The position numbers were made by a program, and so were the translations under genes. Positions 57,407-64,000 of a DNA stretch of 64,000 nucleotides are shown piece after piece. The stretch is from Haloarchaeobius salinus (lineage in GTDB: Archaea > Halobacteriota > Halobacteria > Halobacteriales > Natrialbaceae), in assembly GCF_024464185.1 (NCBI RefSeq), contig NZ_JANHAU010000006.1:62001-126000 (forward strand). Direction: 5' to 3'. Below the pieces are notes generated by a model that saw only the letters and a program-made list of their open reading frames with translations, searched no databases and was not told the DNA's origin. Positions within the stretch are counted from its first letter, which is position 1, and every line of letters starts with the position of its first letter.

Positions 57407-58603
57407 CTACTCGCGCTCGATGAGCGTCGCGATGCCCTGCCCGAAGCCGATGCACATCGTGGAGAGCGCCGTCTCCGCGCCGGTGCGTTCGAGCTCGTGG
57501 ACGAGCTTCGTGACGAGCGCCGCGCCGGTCGCGCCGAGCGGGTGGCCGTGGGCGATTGCGCCGCCGTTGACGTTCGTGCGCTCCCACGGCGCGCCCGTCT
57601 CCTCGAGCCACGCGGCGACGACGCTCGCGAACGCCTCGTTCACCTCGAAGATGTCCACGTCGTCGACGGTCAGGTCCTCGGACTCGAGGAGCTGCTTGGT
57701 GGCCGGGATCGGCCCGGTGAGCATCATCACGGGGTCGACGCCGACGACCTCCTGGGCGACGATGCGGGCCATCGGCTCCCAGCCGTTCGCCTCGGCAACC
57801 TCGCGCGAGCAGACCAGCGTCGCGGCCGCGCCGTCGACGATTCCCGAGCTGTTGCCGGCGTGGACGACGCCCTCGCCCTCCTCGCGGAACGCGAGTGGGA
57901 GCCCGCCGAGGGTCTCCATGTCGGTGCCGGGCCGGGCGTGACCGTCACGTTCGACCGTGATCGGCTCGCCGTCGAGCGTCGTCTCGACCGGGACGACCTG
58001 CGAGTCGTAGCGGCCGGCCTCCCACGCCTCGCCCCAGCGACGCTGGGAGTCGACGGCGAGTTCGTCGAGGTGCTCGCGGTCGAAACCCCACGTCTCGGCG
58101 ATCCGCTCGGCCGACTCACCCTGCGGGACGAGTTCCTCGTAGTGCTCGCCGTAGGTCTCGGCCATCGAGCCACCGTCGGAGCCCATCGGCTCGCGGGTCA
58201 TGTGCTCGACGCCGCCGGCGACGACGACGTCCTGGAAGCCGGCGGCGACCTGCCCGGCGGCGAAGTTGATTGCCTGCTGTCCGGAGCCGCACATCCGGTT
58301 GAGCTGGACCCCCGGCGGGCCGTGGCGTCCCTCGTAGGACGCCCCCGGACCGGCGTCGGCGGGTATCTCCTCGCCCCAGCCCGCGACGAGCGGGGCGATG
58401 CGGCCGATGTTCGACCCCTGGTCCCCCTTCGGCGTGACACAGCCGTACACCACGTCGTCGACGATGGCGGGGTCGAACCCGTTGCGTTCCTCCAGTGCCC
58501 GGAGCGGGACCGCCGCGAGGTCCTGCGGGTGGGTGTCCCGGAAGGCCCCGTCGCGCTTCCCGAACGGCGTCCGCACGGCGTCCACGATGACTGGCTCGTT
58601 CAT
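57407..58603 (-). CDS. acetyl-CoA C-acetyltransferase (thiolase)
   Basis: A 398-residue thiolase. Three catalytic blocks are present: Cys105 in LNRMCGSGQQAINFA, the GHPLGATGAAL block with His, and the C-terminal STMCIGFGQGIATLIE with the second Cys. It is either degradative (beta-oxidation) or biosynthetic (acetoacetyl-CoA for PHA or mevalonate synthesis); genes nearby do not decide. A start box AAGTAAATC lies 19-27 nt before the ATG. Divergent from the region that follows. Confidence 0.95.
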   Translation of the reverse strand: MNEPVIVDAVRTPFGKRDGAFRDTHPQDLAAVPLRALEERNGFDPAIVDDVVYGCVTPKGDQGSNIGRIAPLVAGWGEEIPADAGPGASYEGRHGPPGVQLNRMCGSGQQAINFAAGQVAAGFQDVVVAGGVEHMTREPMGSDGGSMAETYGEHYEELVPQGESAERIAETWGFDREHLDELAVDSQRRWGEAWEAGRYDSQVVPVETTLDGEPITVERDGHARPGTDMETLGGLPLAFREEGEGVVHAGNSSGIVDGAAATLVCSREVAEANGWEPMARIVAQEVVGVDPVMMLTGPIPATKQLLESEDLTVDDVDIFEVNEAFASVVAAWLEETGAPWERTNVNGGAIAHGHPLGATGAALVTKLVHELERTGAETALSTMCIGFGQGIATLIERE

Positions 58604-58621
58604 CGGTGGAAACTATACCAC

Positions 58622-58630
58622 GATTTACTT
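58622..58630 (-). promoter_or_regulatory. TATA-like box of the thiolase gene
   Basis: The reverse strand reads AAGTAAATC, 19-27 nt before the ATG. Confidence 0.5.
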
Positions 58631-58719
58631 GTTTCTTTCGCCAGGGCGGACGTCAGCTGACAGAGAGCGAACGAACTGTGTGTACATCCAGAAATCCGGG
58701 GAACTACTGGAACACAACC

Positions 58720-58729
58720 ACTTATAAGT
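58720..58729. repeat. 10-bp perfect palindrome ACTTATAAGT
   Basis: A perfect A/T-rich palindrome, followed after one base by ATATAAGT. It could be a dimer-binding site 55-65 nt upstream of the small reading frame at 58785. Confidence 0.55.
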
Positions 58730-58750
58730 AATATAAGTACACGATAGGAA

Positions 58751-58758
58751 ATTTTAAT
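58751..58758 (+). promoter_or_regulatory. TATA-like box of a leaderless small frame
   Basis: ATTTTAAT lies 27-34 nt before the ATG at 58785, an exact promoter-to-start spacing for a leaderless transcript. Confidence 0.55.
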
Positions 58759-58784
58759 ACCCCGTACTGTGAACGTCGATACAC

Positions 58785-58898
58785 ATGACGCGTACCCACG
58801 TCGTGCGGAACGAGGCTCGCACTGGTGGCGACCACCGGTACGCCGCACACGGCGACAGGCCGTCCACCACCGTGACGGGTACGCCGCTTTCTCGCTGA
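58785..58898 (+). CDS. candidate 37-residue basic small protein
   Basis: A short frame begins MTRTHVVRNEARTGGDHRYA and ends with ...TGTPLSR. Its only support is the strong, well-placed promoter and the lack of another gene for that promoter within 200 nt; the next start codon is at 59030. Basic Arg/His-rich sequence is unusual in this acidic proteome. It could equally be the 5' part of a leader for the gene downstream. Confidence 0.3.
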   Translation: MTRTHVVRNEARTGGDHRYAAHGDRPSTTVTGTPLSR

Positions 58899-59029
58899 GC
58901 GTCCGCCCCGTGCCGGCTCCGGCAGCCGGCGTCGCGTGACACCGTCCACCAGCCCGCGGCCGCGTCGGCTGGCACGGGTCGCGCGTGGAGGTACCGCAGT
59001 TCGACCGCCAGCCCCGACTCCACGAACCC

Positions 59030-59809
59030 ATGACCGAGTTCACCTTCGAGACGGACGCCCAGCACGCACCCTACAACCTCGCCTACCTCGTCGACGACCG
59101 CAGCTACTGCTACCACCGGTTCGACGTCGACCCGGCGTACGACGACGGCGTCGTCGACCCCGACACCGGTCGCCGCGACGCCCCGCCGGACTTCGGGGCC
59201 CGCCGCCGGGCGGTCGTCGAGTTCTACGGTCGCCGGTGCGGTCGATGTGCCGCACGAGTCGACACCGGAAGCGCCGACGACGGCGAGGTCGCGTACCTGT
59301 TCAGCGTCGCAGACGACGCCGAGGACAGCTGGGCGCTGTGGCACCTCGTCGCCGTCTGCGAGCCGTGCTACGACCTGCTCAGCACGGACTGTACGGACCG
59401 GATCGGCGGCTTCGGCGACGCCTACCGGCGCGCGCCACAGTTCCCCGCGTGGACCGGCGACCCGCGCGTGGCGGTCGAGCGGCTCCCGCTCTCCGGGCGT
59501 GAGGTGTGGTTCCGCGACCGACTGAGCGAGCGGATCGACGTCGACGGGTCGCCCGGCGAGAGCGTCAACGCGGACGCTGCCCGCGAGGCCTGCCTCGCAC
59601 GGACCACACCCGCCGCGGTCGCGGTCGCGCTCAACGAAGCGCTCGTCGCCGACGAACGTGGCCCCCTCTCGACGGCGAACCGCCGGCTCTCGGACCGATG
59701 GGTCGCACTCTCCGAGCGGGAACGGGCCGAGTACGAACGGCGAGCGGTCGACGCCGAGACGGTCGTCGGTGGTGGGTTCGAGCCCTGCATCGACCTCCAG
59801 CGCGCCTGA
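59030..59809 (+). CDS. protein with CxxC pairs resembling an HNH-type zinc/nuclease domain
   Basis: A 259-residue soluble protein. CGRCAARVD and HLVAVCEPCYD (near residues 80 and 122) form two C-x-x-C knuckles around a helix-strand section, with a histidine between them, the layout of HNH/RNaseH-like zinc folds. The start region MTEFTFETDAQHAPYNLAYLVDDRSYCYHRFDVD and the helical C-terminal half (ARTTPAAVAVALNEALVADE, LSTANRRLSDRWVALSERER) are not recognised. A nuclease function is inferred from the knuckles only. A GTG 45 nt upstream in frame gives an alternative start. Convergent with the universal stress protein gene. Confidence 0.6.
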   Translation: MTEFTFETDAQHAPYNLAYLVDDRSYCYHRFDVDPAYDDGVVDPDTGRRDAPPDFGARRRAVVEFYGRRCGRCAARVDTGSADDGEVAYLFSVADDAEDSWALWHLVAVCEPCYDLLSTDCTDRIGGFGDAYRRAPQFPAWTGDPRVAVERLPLSGREVWFRDRLSERIDVDGSPGESVNADAAREACLARTTPAAVAVALNEALVADERGPLSTANRRLSDRWVALSERERAEYERRAVDAETVVGGGFEPCIDLQRA

Positions 59810-60033
59810 GCGTGCACCGGCTTCCGGGGCTCGCGCATCCGTCGAGCCGTGTTCGTCACCCCCCGCTGACGCCCATCACTCCTCCCGCTGGCTCCCACCC
59901 CCTCTCCCCGACGACGCGACCGCCCTAACTGTCCGTCGCTGACGCTCTCGGACCACGACGGTCTCGGGATAGTCTACCGGACCGAGATGTCGCTGGTCGC
60001 GGGGAGCCGTCGAGAAGCTGAGTCGGGGCGGCG

Positions 60034-60432
60034 TTACTCGCTCTGCGGCGGCGCGACGAGGACCGGGCGGTCCGCGTCGAGGATGACACCCTGGGTCGTC
60101 GAACCGAACAGCGCCTTCCCGGCTGGCGACCGTCGGCGGCCGCTCACGCAGATGCAGTCGACGTCCTTGCCGCTCGCCTCGTCGAGTATCTCGGTGGCGG
60201 GGTCGCCACTGGATTCGGAGAGCGAGTAGTCGATACCGGCCTCGTCGAGCACGTCACGCACCGCGTGGACCGTCGCGAGCTGGGTCACGGACGCCCCTTC
60301 GGGGTTGTCCCGGAAGACGTGGAAGATGGTGACGTGGATGGAATCGGGGGCGTCGGGTAGGTCGACGACTGCCTCAGCCTGGGATCGTGCGCGCTCTTCG
60401 GCCGTATCGAGTGCCAGCAGTACCTCGTACAT
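60034..60432 (-). CDS. universal stress protein (UspA family)
   Basis: A 132-residue UspA protein. The first strand VLLALDTAEE and C-terminal nucleotide motif VSGRRRSPAGKALFGSTTQGVILDADRPVLVAPPQ show the ATP-binding G-x2-G-x9-G(S/T) pattern. A short helix region between (RARSQAEAVVDLP) is normal. USPs respond to stress, growth arrest or osmotic change; role here unspecified. An AAAGATAA-type box lies 26-33 nt before the ATG. Complete and single-domain. Confidence 0.93.
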   Translation of the reverse strand: MYEVLLALDTAEERARSQAEAVVDLPDAPDSIHVTIFHVFRDNPEGASVTQLATVHAVRDVLDEAGIDYSLSESSGDPATEILDEASGKDVDCICVSGRRRSPAGKALFGSTTQGVILDADRPVLVAPPQSE

Positions 60433-60488
60433 ACCACCCGCTACTCCCGTGGGTGGCTTATCTTTGGGGGGTTATTTGCACGGGCTGG

Positions 60489-61109
60489 TCACGAGACACC
60501 GCCGACGCCGCTGTCCGCGTCCGGCAGGTCGTGCTTTTCGACCTCGATGCCGAGCTCCTCCAGTGCGGCCGCCATGTGCTCGTCCTTGGCGTAGTCCGCA
60601 CCGTCCGCCTCGCGGATGCGCTGGGTGGTCGCGAGCACCTCGCCGCGCCGGTCGTCCGGGATCTCGTACTTGTCCGCCGCGAGCTCGATGACGAGCCCGT
60701 TGTTGTCGGTGGTGTAGAGCGAGTGGAAGATGCCCCGGTCGAAGATGTTGTAGCCACGGCCGTCGGCCTCGATGGCGTCCACCATCTCCTGGAACCGGTC
60801 CGGGGCGACGCTGAACGCGAGGTGGTGGACGCCGCCGACGCCGGTGCGCTGTGGCCCGGCGTTCGACGGGCGGTCGTCGCTCACGAAGAACGTGAGGATG
60901 CGGCCGTCCCCCGTGTCGAAGAACAGGTGCGTCTGCGAGGGGTCGTCGAGGTTCGGCTGTCGGAGCACGAGCGGCATCCCGAGCAGGTCGCGGTAGAACG
61001 CGACGGTGTCCGCCTCGTTGCTCCCGATGATGGTCATGTGGTCGGTGCCGGTGGTGCGGAACGGGCTGTCCGGTGCCTCGGCGGTGACCGGAATCTGGTC
61101 GTCTCCCAT
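60489..61109 (-). CDS. VOC superfamily protein (glyoxalase/ring-cleavage dioxygenase-like)
   Basis: A 206-residue protein with two beta-alpha-beta-beta-beta modules of the vicinal oxygen chelate fold. Candidate metal ligands are the His of TTGTDHMTIIGSNEADTVAFYRD, another His in GGVHHLAFSV and the Glu of NNGLVIELAADKYE, which is the order of Fe- or Mn-dependent VOC enzymes. Substrate can be a ring diol or lactoylglutathione-like; the sequence does not decide. The C-terminal acidic tail of about 20 residues is extra. TATA-like box GGTATATTC lies 25-33 nt before the start. Confidence 0.85.
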   Translation of the reverse strand: MGDDQIPVTAEAPDSPFRTTGTDHMTIIGSNEADTVAFYRDLLGMPLVLRQPNLDDPSQTHLFFDTGDGRILTFFVSDDRPSNAGPQRTGVGGVHHLAFSVAPDRFQEMVDAIEADGRGYNIFDRGIFHSLYTTDNNGLVIELAADKYEIPDDRRGEVLATTQRIREADGADYAKDEHMAAALEELGIEVEKHDLPDADSGVGGVS

Positions 61110-61203
61110 GGCAGTCGAGTAGGCCACGAAGACGAATATACCTGCCTCCAAACAGCGCAGGTGACGCCGACGTCACCGGAGTACGGTCCCGTCTCGTCGG
61201 CCG

Positions 61204-62631
61204 TCAGCGCCGGTAGTGTCGCTCCCACTTCGGCACCGACCGTCTGTAGAGCCCGATGCCGACGCCCCCGACCACGACGCCGCCGACGCCGAGTGCGACC
61301 AGCAGCTCGGTCGAGACGGGCGCGAGCACGAGGCCGACGACGAGGATGGGGACGAGCACGACCGCCAGCGCGAGCCCGAAGCCGGCGAACAGCACCGTAT
61401 CGAACAGGAACTCGTTGGGGTCGAAGCCAGCCAGGGCGACGGTCACGCCGAACAGGTAGAGCGCGACCCCCACGAGCAGCACCAGCCCGACGACGGCCTC
61501 CGGGAGCCGTGCGCCCTGCCAGCCGACCGCGAGCAGGAAGTACCCGACGCAGGTCGGGATACCGAGCACGAGGAACGCCCGGAACTTCGCCCGGACCACG
61601 TCGGCGACGGAGACGGGGTAGATCTGGTAGCTCGACACGTCGTCGTACATCGTGATCCAGTTGTAGGTGGTGAAGGCCGAGAGCGCGAGGATGGCCCCGA
61701 ACGAGATGCCGGTCGAGGGTTCGAGTCCGGTGATGGTCTCGGCGAGGTCGATGAGCAGCCAGCTGACCGCGAAGAGGATGCCGCCGGAGAACAGCACCTT
61801 GCCGAGGCCGCCGCTGGAGCGCTGGACGTCGAGCAGCGTCTTCACGGTCAGGCCGTCGGCGTCGAACGGGAGTCGGGCCTGCCAGCGCGGGAACGTCCGC
61901 CCGGCGGTCCGGGCCGCCTTCTCGTAGCTGGTGTCGTAGACGGCGATGCCGACGGCCGCGAGCAGCGGGATCGGCGCGAGTGCGACGAGGACCTCGAGGG
62001 CGGTCCCCCCGTCGAACAGCCCGTACGGCGTGAACCGGACGAAGTCGACGCCGGAGACGTAGGCGAGCCCCGCCCCGGCGGCGAGCACGAGCAGGAGCAG
62101 GCGGCCCGACGACCCGCGCGTCGACAGTCCGATGGCCGCGAAGGTGATGGTGACGCCGAGCAGGAACATCGCGGTCGTGGTCGCCCACGCCGTCGGGATC
62201 GCGAGCAGCGCGAGGTCGCCGGACGCGACGGCCGGCGTGAAGCCGACGGCGATGGGTAGCAGGAAGAGGACGGCGTAGTACACCGCGTCCTTCAGCAGGA
62301 AGACGCCGAGCAATCGGCGCTGGGACACCGGCAGGGTACGCGCGCTGAACACCAGCATCGTCACGTCGCCGAGCACGTCCCGCATGGCGTCCTGCCCGAC
62401 GAAGCCGGTCGAGCCGGTCCGCAGGCCGAAGAAGAGCGCGAGCCCGTGGACACCCGCGACGACGGCGGCGATGTCGGTGCCGGTCGTCGTCAGCAGGTAC
62501 ACCGCCCCCGAGGTCAGCAGCGCGACGAGGACGGGGAACGCGCCGAACCGGCTCCCGCCGAACAGCTCGCTGTGGAGTCGCCACTCCTCCCGGAGCATCT
62601 CGACGAACAGCCGGCGGTTCAGGCTAGTCAT
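61204..62631 (-). CDS. ABC-2-type transporter permease
   Basis: A 475-residue permease with at least ten hydrophobic segments (GAFPVLVALLTSGAVYLLTT, LFFGLRTGSTGF, AVYYAVLFLLPIAVGF, ATTTAMFLLGVTITFAAIGL, LLLLVLAAGAGLAY, LLAAVGIAVYD, VLFSGGILFAVSWLLIDLAE, AVVGLVLLVGVALYLFGVTV, LFAGFGLALAVVLVPILVVG, LLVALGVGGVVVGGVGIGLY). A cytoplasmic loop lies in the middle (DADGLTVKTLLDVQRSSGGL). It overlaps the end of the ATPase gene by 8 nt, so the two form one exporter. Substrate unknown. Confidence 0.9.
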   Translation of the reverse strand: MTSLNRRLFVEMLREEWRLHSELFGGSRFGAFPVLVALLTSGAVYLLTTTGTDIAAVVAGVHGLALFFGLRTGSTGFVGQDAMRDVLGDVTMLVFSARTLPVSQRRLLGVFLLKDAVYYAVLFLLPIAVGFTPAVASGDLALLAIPTAWATTTAMFLLGVTITFAAIGLSTRGSSGRLLLLVLAAGAGLAYVSGVDFVRFTPYGLFDGGTALEVLVALAPIPLLAAVGIAVYDTSYEKAARTAGRTFPRWQARLPFDADGLTVKTLLDVQRSSGGLGKVLFSGGILFAVSWLLIDLAETITGLEPSTGISFGAILALSAFTTYNWITMYDDVSSYQIYPVSVADVVRAKFRAFLVLGIPTCVGYFLLAVGWQGARLPEAVVGLVLLVGVALYLFGVTVALAGFDPNEFLFDTVLFAGFGLALAVVLVPILVVGLVLAPVSTELLVALGVGGVVVGGVGIGLYRRSVPKWERHYRR

Positions 62632-63379
62632 CGCCCGGGGACGCCATCGGTTCGGTCCACTCCTCGTCGCTCCCGACGTTGGCGACGAACGTGTCGAGCA
62701 GCGACTCGTCGCCGTCCATCTCGCCCGGTCGCCGGTCGGCGATGAGCCGGCCCTCGTAGACGATGCCGACGCGGGTGCAGATCTCCTCGGCGACCTCGAT
62801 GTGGTGCGTCGAGATGAACAGCGTGTTCCCCCGCTCGCGGTAGTCCTGGAGGAACCGCTTCACGCGCTCCTGGACGATGGGGTCGAGGTTGGCCAGCGGC
62901 TCGTCGATGAACACGACCTGGGGCTCGTGGAGGAACGCCTGCGTTATCATCACCTTCTGCTGTTGCCCGCGCGAGAGGTCGGTGCTGAGGGTGTCGAGCT
63001 TCTCCGCGAAGGAGAGCCGCTGTGCCCACTGCTCGACGCGCTCGTCGACCACGTCGGGCGGGACGTCCCGCACCGTCGCGACGAAGTCGAAGTACTCCCG
63101 CGGCGTCATGAAGCTCGGCGGCGACTCCTGCTCGGGGAGGATGCCGACGTGCCGGCGGACCTCGACCGGGTCCGCGACCGGGTCGTGGCCGAGCACCGAC
63201 GCGGTCCCCGAGTCGGGCTGGAGCTGCCCGGTCAGGATGCCGATGGTCGTGGTCTTGCCCGCGCCGTTCGGTCCGAGCGCCCCGAACAGCTCGCCGGCCT
63301 CGATGTCGAGCGAGAGGTCCGCGAGCGCGGTGACGTCGCCGTAGGTCTTCCGGAGGTTCTCGGTTCGGATCGCACTCAT
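62624..63379 (-). CDS. ABC transporter ATP-binding protein
   Basis: A 251-residue ABC ATPase paired with the permease. Walker A GPNGAGKTTTIGIL, Q-loop near VGILPEQESPPSF, signature LSRGQQQKVMITQAFLHEP, Walker B VVFIDEPLANLDP and H-loop FISTHHIEVAE are all present. The signature begins LSRGQ rather than LSGGQ, within known variation. A CATAAAGA-type box (reverse strand TCTTTATG) precedes the ATG by 26-33 nt. Drives the ABC-2 exporter downstream. Confidence 0.95.
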   Translation of the reverse strand: MSAIRTENLRKTYGDVTALADLSLDIEAGELFGALGPNGAGKTTTIGILTGQLQPDSGTASVLGHDPVADPVEVRRHVGILPEQESPPSFMTPREYFDFVATVRDVPPDVVDERVEQWAQRLSFAEKLDTLSTDLSRGQQQKVMITQAFLHEPQVVFIDEPLANLDPIVQERVKRFLQDYRERGNTLFISTHHIEVAEEICTRVGIVYEGRLIADRRPGEMDGDESLLDTFVANVGSDEEWTEPMASPGDD

Positions 63380-63496
63380 CAGTCGTCCGATGTAACGTAT
63401 CGAAACATAAAGACGGTTCTGCCCGACGAGGTAATCACTCCTTATCCGGCTCTCACGCCGGTAGAACGGCCGAGGGGTCCTCCCGGACCCGCTCGC

Positions 63497-64000
63497 TCAG
63501 TCCGGCCGGCCGCTCCGGAGCCGCCGTCCGAGCCGCTGGAGCGGTCTCGTCCCGGTGTACAGCTGGACCAGGAGCGAGCCGATCATCGCGACCGAGAACA
63601 CGACGGCGACCCCGACCGCGCCCACGTCCGCCAGCAGCGGGACGCCGAGGTCCGCGGCGATGACGGTCGCCATCGCCGCGAGCCCGAGCAGCAGGTAGTG
63701 CTGGTACCACGGGAGTCCCGTGTTGCTCATGACGGTCGTGTACGGCACGAGCTCGTCGGCGAGGTCGGTGAGCGACACCGACTTCGTGTTCGAGTCGTAC
63801 TCCACGATCTCCAGGCCGTCGAGCTTCGGCAGATGGGTCTGGTGCAGGGACGCGTAGACGCTGTCGCGGATGTTCCGCGGTGGCGGTGACTCGCCCGTCT
63901 CCTCCGCCGCGATTGACTCGGAGAGCTCGCGGAGCGTCGAGTCCCCCCCGGTTCGACGGAGCTCCTTGAGCACGAGCCGGCGGCGCTGGTTGCTCAGTAC
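63497..64000 (-). CDS. DUF7344-like winged helix plus two membrane helices, truncated at the window end
   Basis: The reverse frame enters from beyond the window, reading VLSNQRRRLVLKELRRTGGD. This is the DUF7344 domain pattern (LSN-RRR...VL), a winged-helix-like domain of about 80 residues ending YASLHQTHLPKLDGLEIVEY. After a short linker the protein has two hydrophobic helices (LPWYQHYLLLGLAAMATVIA, DVGAVGVAVVFSVAMIGSLL) and a basic Arg-rich end. A membrane-bound regulator is the best description. The start codon is outside the window or is the GTG at 63973; the upstream residues make the former likelier. Confidence 0.8.
   Translation of the reverse strand, partial: VLSNQRRRLVLKELRRTGGDSTLRELSESIAAEETGESPPPRNIRDSVYASLHQTHLPKLDGLEIVEYDSNTKSVSLTDLADELVPYTTVMSNTGLPWYQHYLLLGLAAMATVIAADLGVPLLADVGAVGVAVVFSVAMIGSLLVQLYTGTRPLQRLGRRLRSGRPD

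Larger units (their letters stand above)
58604..58784. other. A/T-rich regulatory stretch between divergent genes
   Basis: Part of a 426-nt gap. The stretch around 58715-58760 is markedly A/T-rich and contains the palindrome ACTTATAAGT plus the box ATTTTAAT. Nothing looks like a protein gene in this part. Confidence 0.6.

Noticed and set aside
57221-58660. A 479-codon forward frame over the thiolase gene
   Set aside because: It is antisense to the thiolase, which has all catalytic motifs.
1-64000. tRNA, rRNA or IS elements
   Set aside because: I looked for the tRNA TTCRANYC loop, rRNA-like conserved blocks and transposase motifs on both strands and saw none that held up. A dedicated search (tRNAscan-SE, Infernal, ISfinder) would be needed for proof.

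Overview
The window comes from a halophilic archaeon (class Halobacteria). The DNA is strongly G+C-rich and the predicted proteins are very acidic. The information-processing genes are archaeal: RPA with its associated proteins, RNase P subunits Rpp30 and Pop5, proteasome alpha, SBDS, TFB, an aIF2-beta-type factor and HerA. Many genes have a TTTWWA-like box 23-32 nt before an ATG, the usual layout for haloarchaeal leaderless transcripts. I cannot name the genus. I saw no rRNA, tRNA, CRISPR array, insertion sequence or origin.

1-8.4 kb: a truncated Lhr-type helicase and an uncharacterised coiled-coil protein, then the reverse-strand operon rpa1-rpap1-rpe (single-stranded DNA binding), divergent from pyrBI (pyrimidine synthesis), then a small membrane peptide and a glycoside-hydrolase-like protein. 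8.4-20 kb: GNAT and DJ-1 proteins, followed by a COG1325 RNA-binding protein, rnp3, a methyltransferase, rnp2, psmA and SBDS. This run is the gene order of the archaeal exosome superoperon without its exosome genes, and it ends at a strong hairpin. FUN14, HflX and the reverse-strand group ogg-acyP-nnr-moaC follow. 20-31.5 kb: small conserved proteins, a DICT-domain regulator, a PadR regulator facing a CNNM-type transporter, MsrA, a 1022-residue PAS/GAF histidine kinase, an aldo/keto reductase, an MTHFS-family protein and a TrmB regulator. 31.6-36 kb: a TFB, a Gfo6-type sugar dehydrogenase, and an overlapping HAD phosphatase/class II aldolase pair.

36-48.7 kb is the most accessory-looking part. 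It contains a 1128-residue fusion (winged helix plus FilR1-like sensor plus P-loop NTPase plus TPR), NikR translationally coupled to a glutamine-amidotransferase-like protein, a HerA-like ATPase with coiled coil and C-terminal wHTH, a transglutaminase-like lipoprotein, a frameshifted gene fragment beside an AT-rich patch, a membrane protein, a BtrH-like protein divergent from a lactonase-like hydrolase, an aminotransferase, and a gene-free stretch with three consecutive hairpins.

48.7-64 kb is mostly metabolic and envelope genes: SDRs, an MBL hydrolase, a membrane protein, an FMN 2-hydroxyacid oxidase, a rhodanese lipoprotein, a sirtuin, an aIF2-beta/TRAM protein, a thiolase, a CxxC-pair protein behind a strong promoter, a universal stress protein, a VOC protein and an ABC-2 exporter. 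A DUF7344-like protein is cut by the window end. Functions are assigned from motifs read by eye; no database search was possible.
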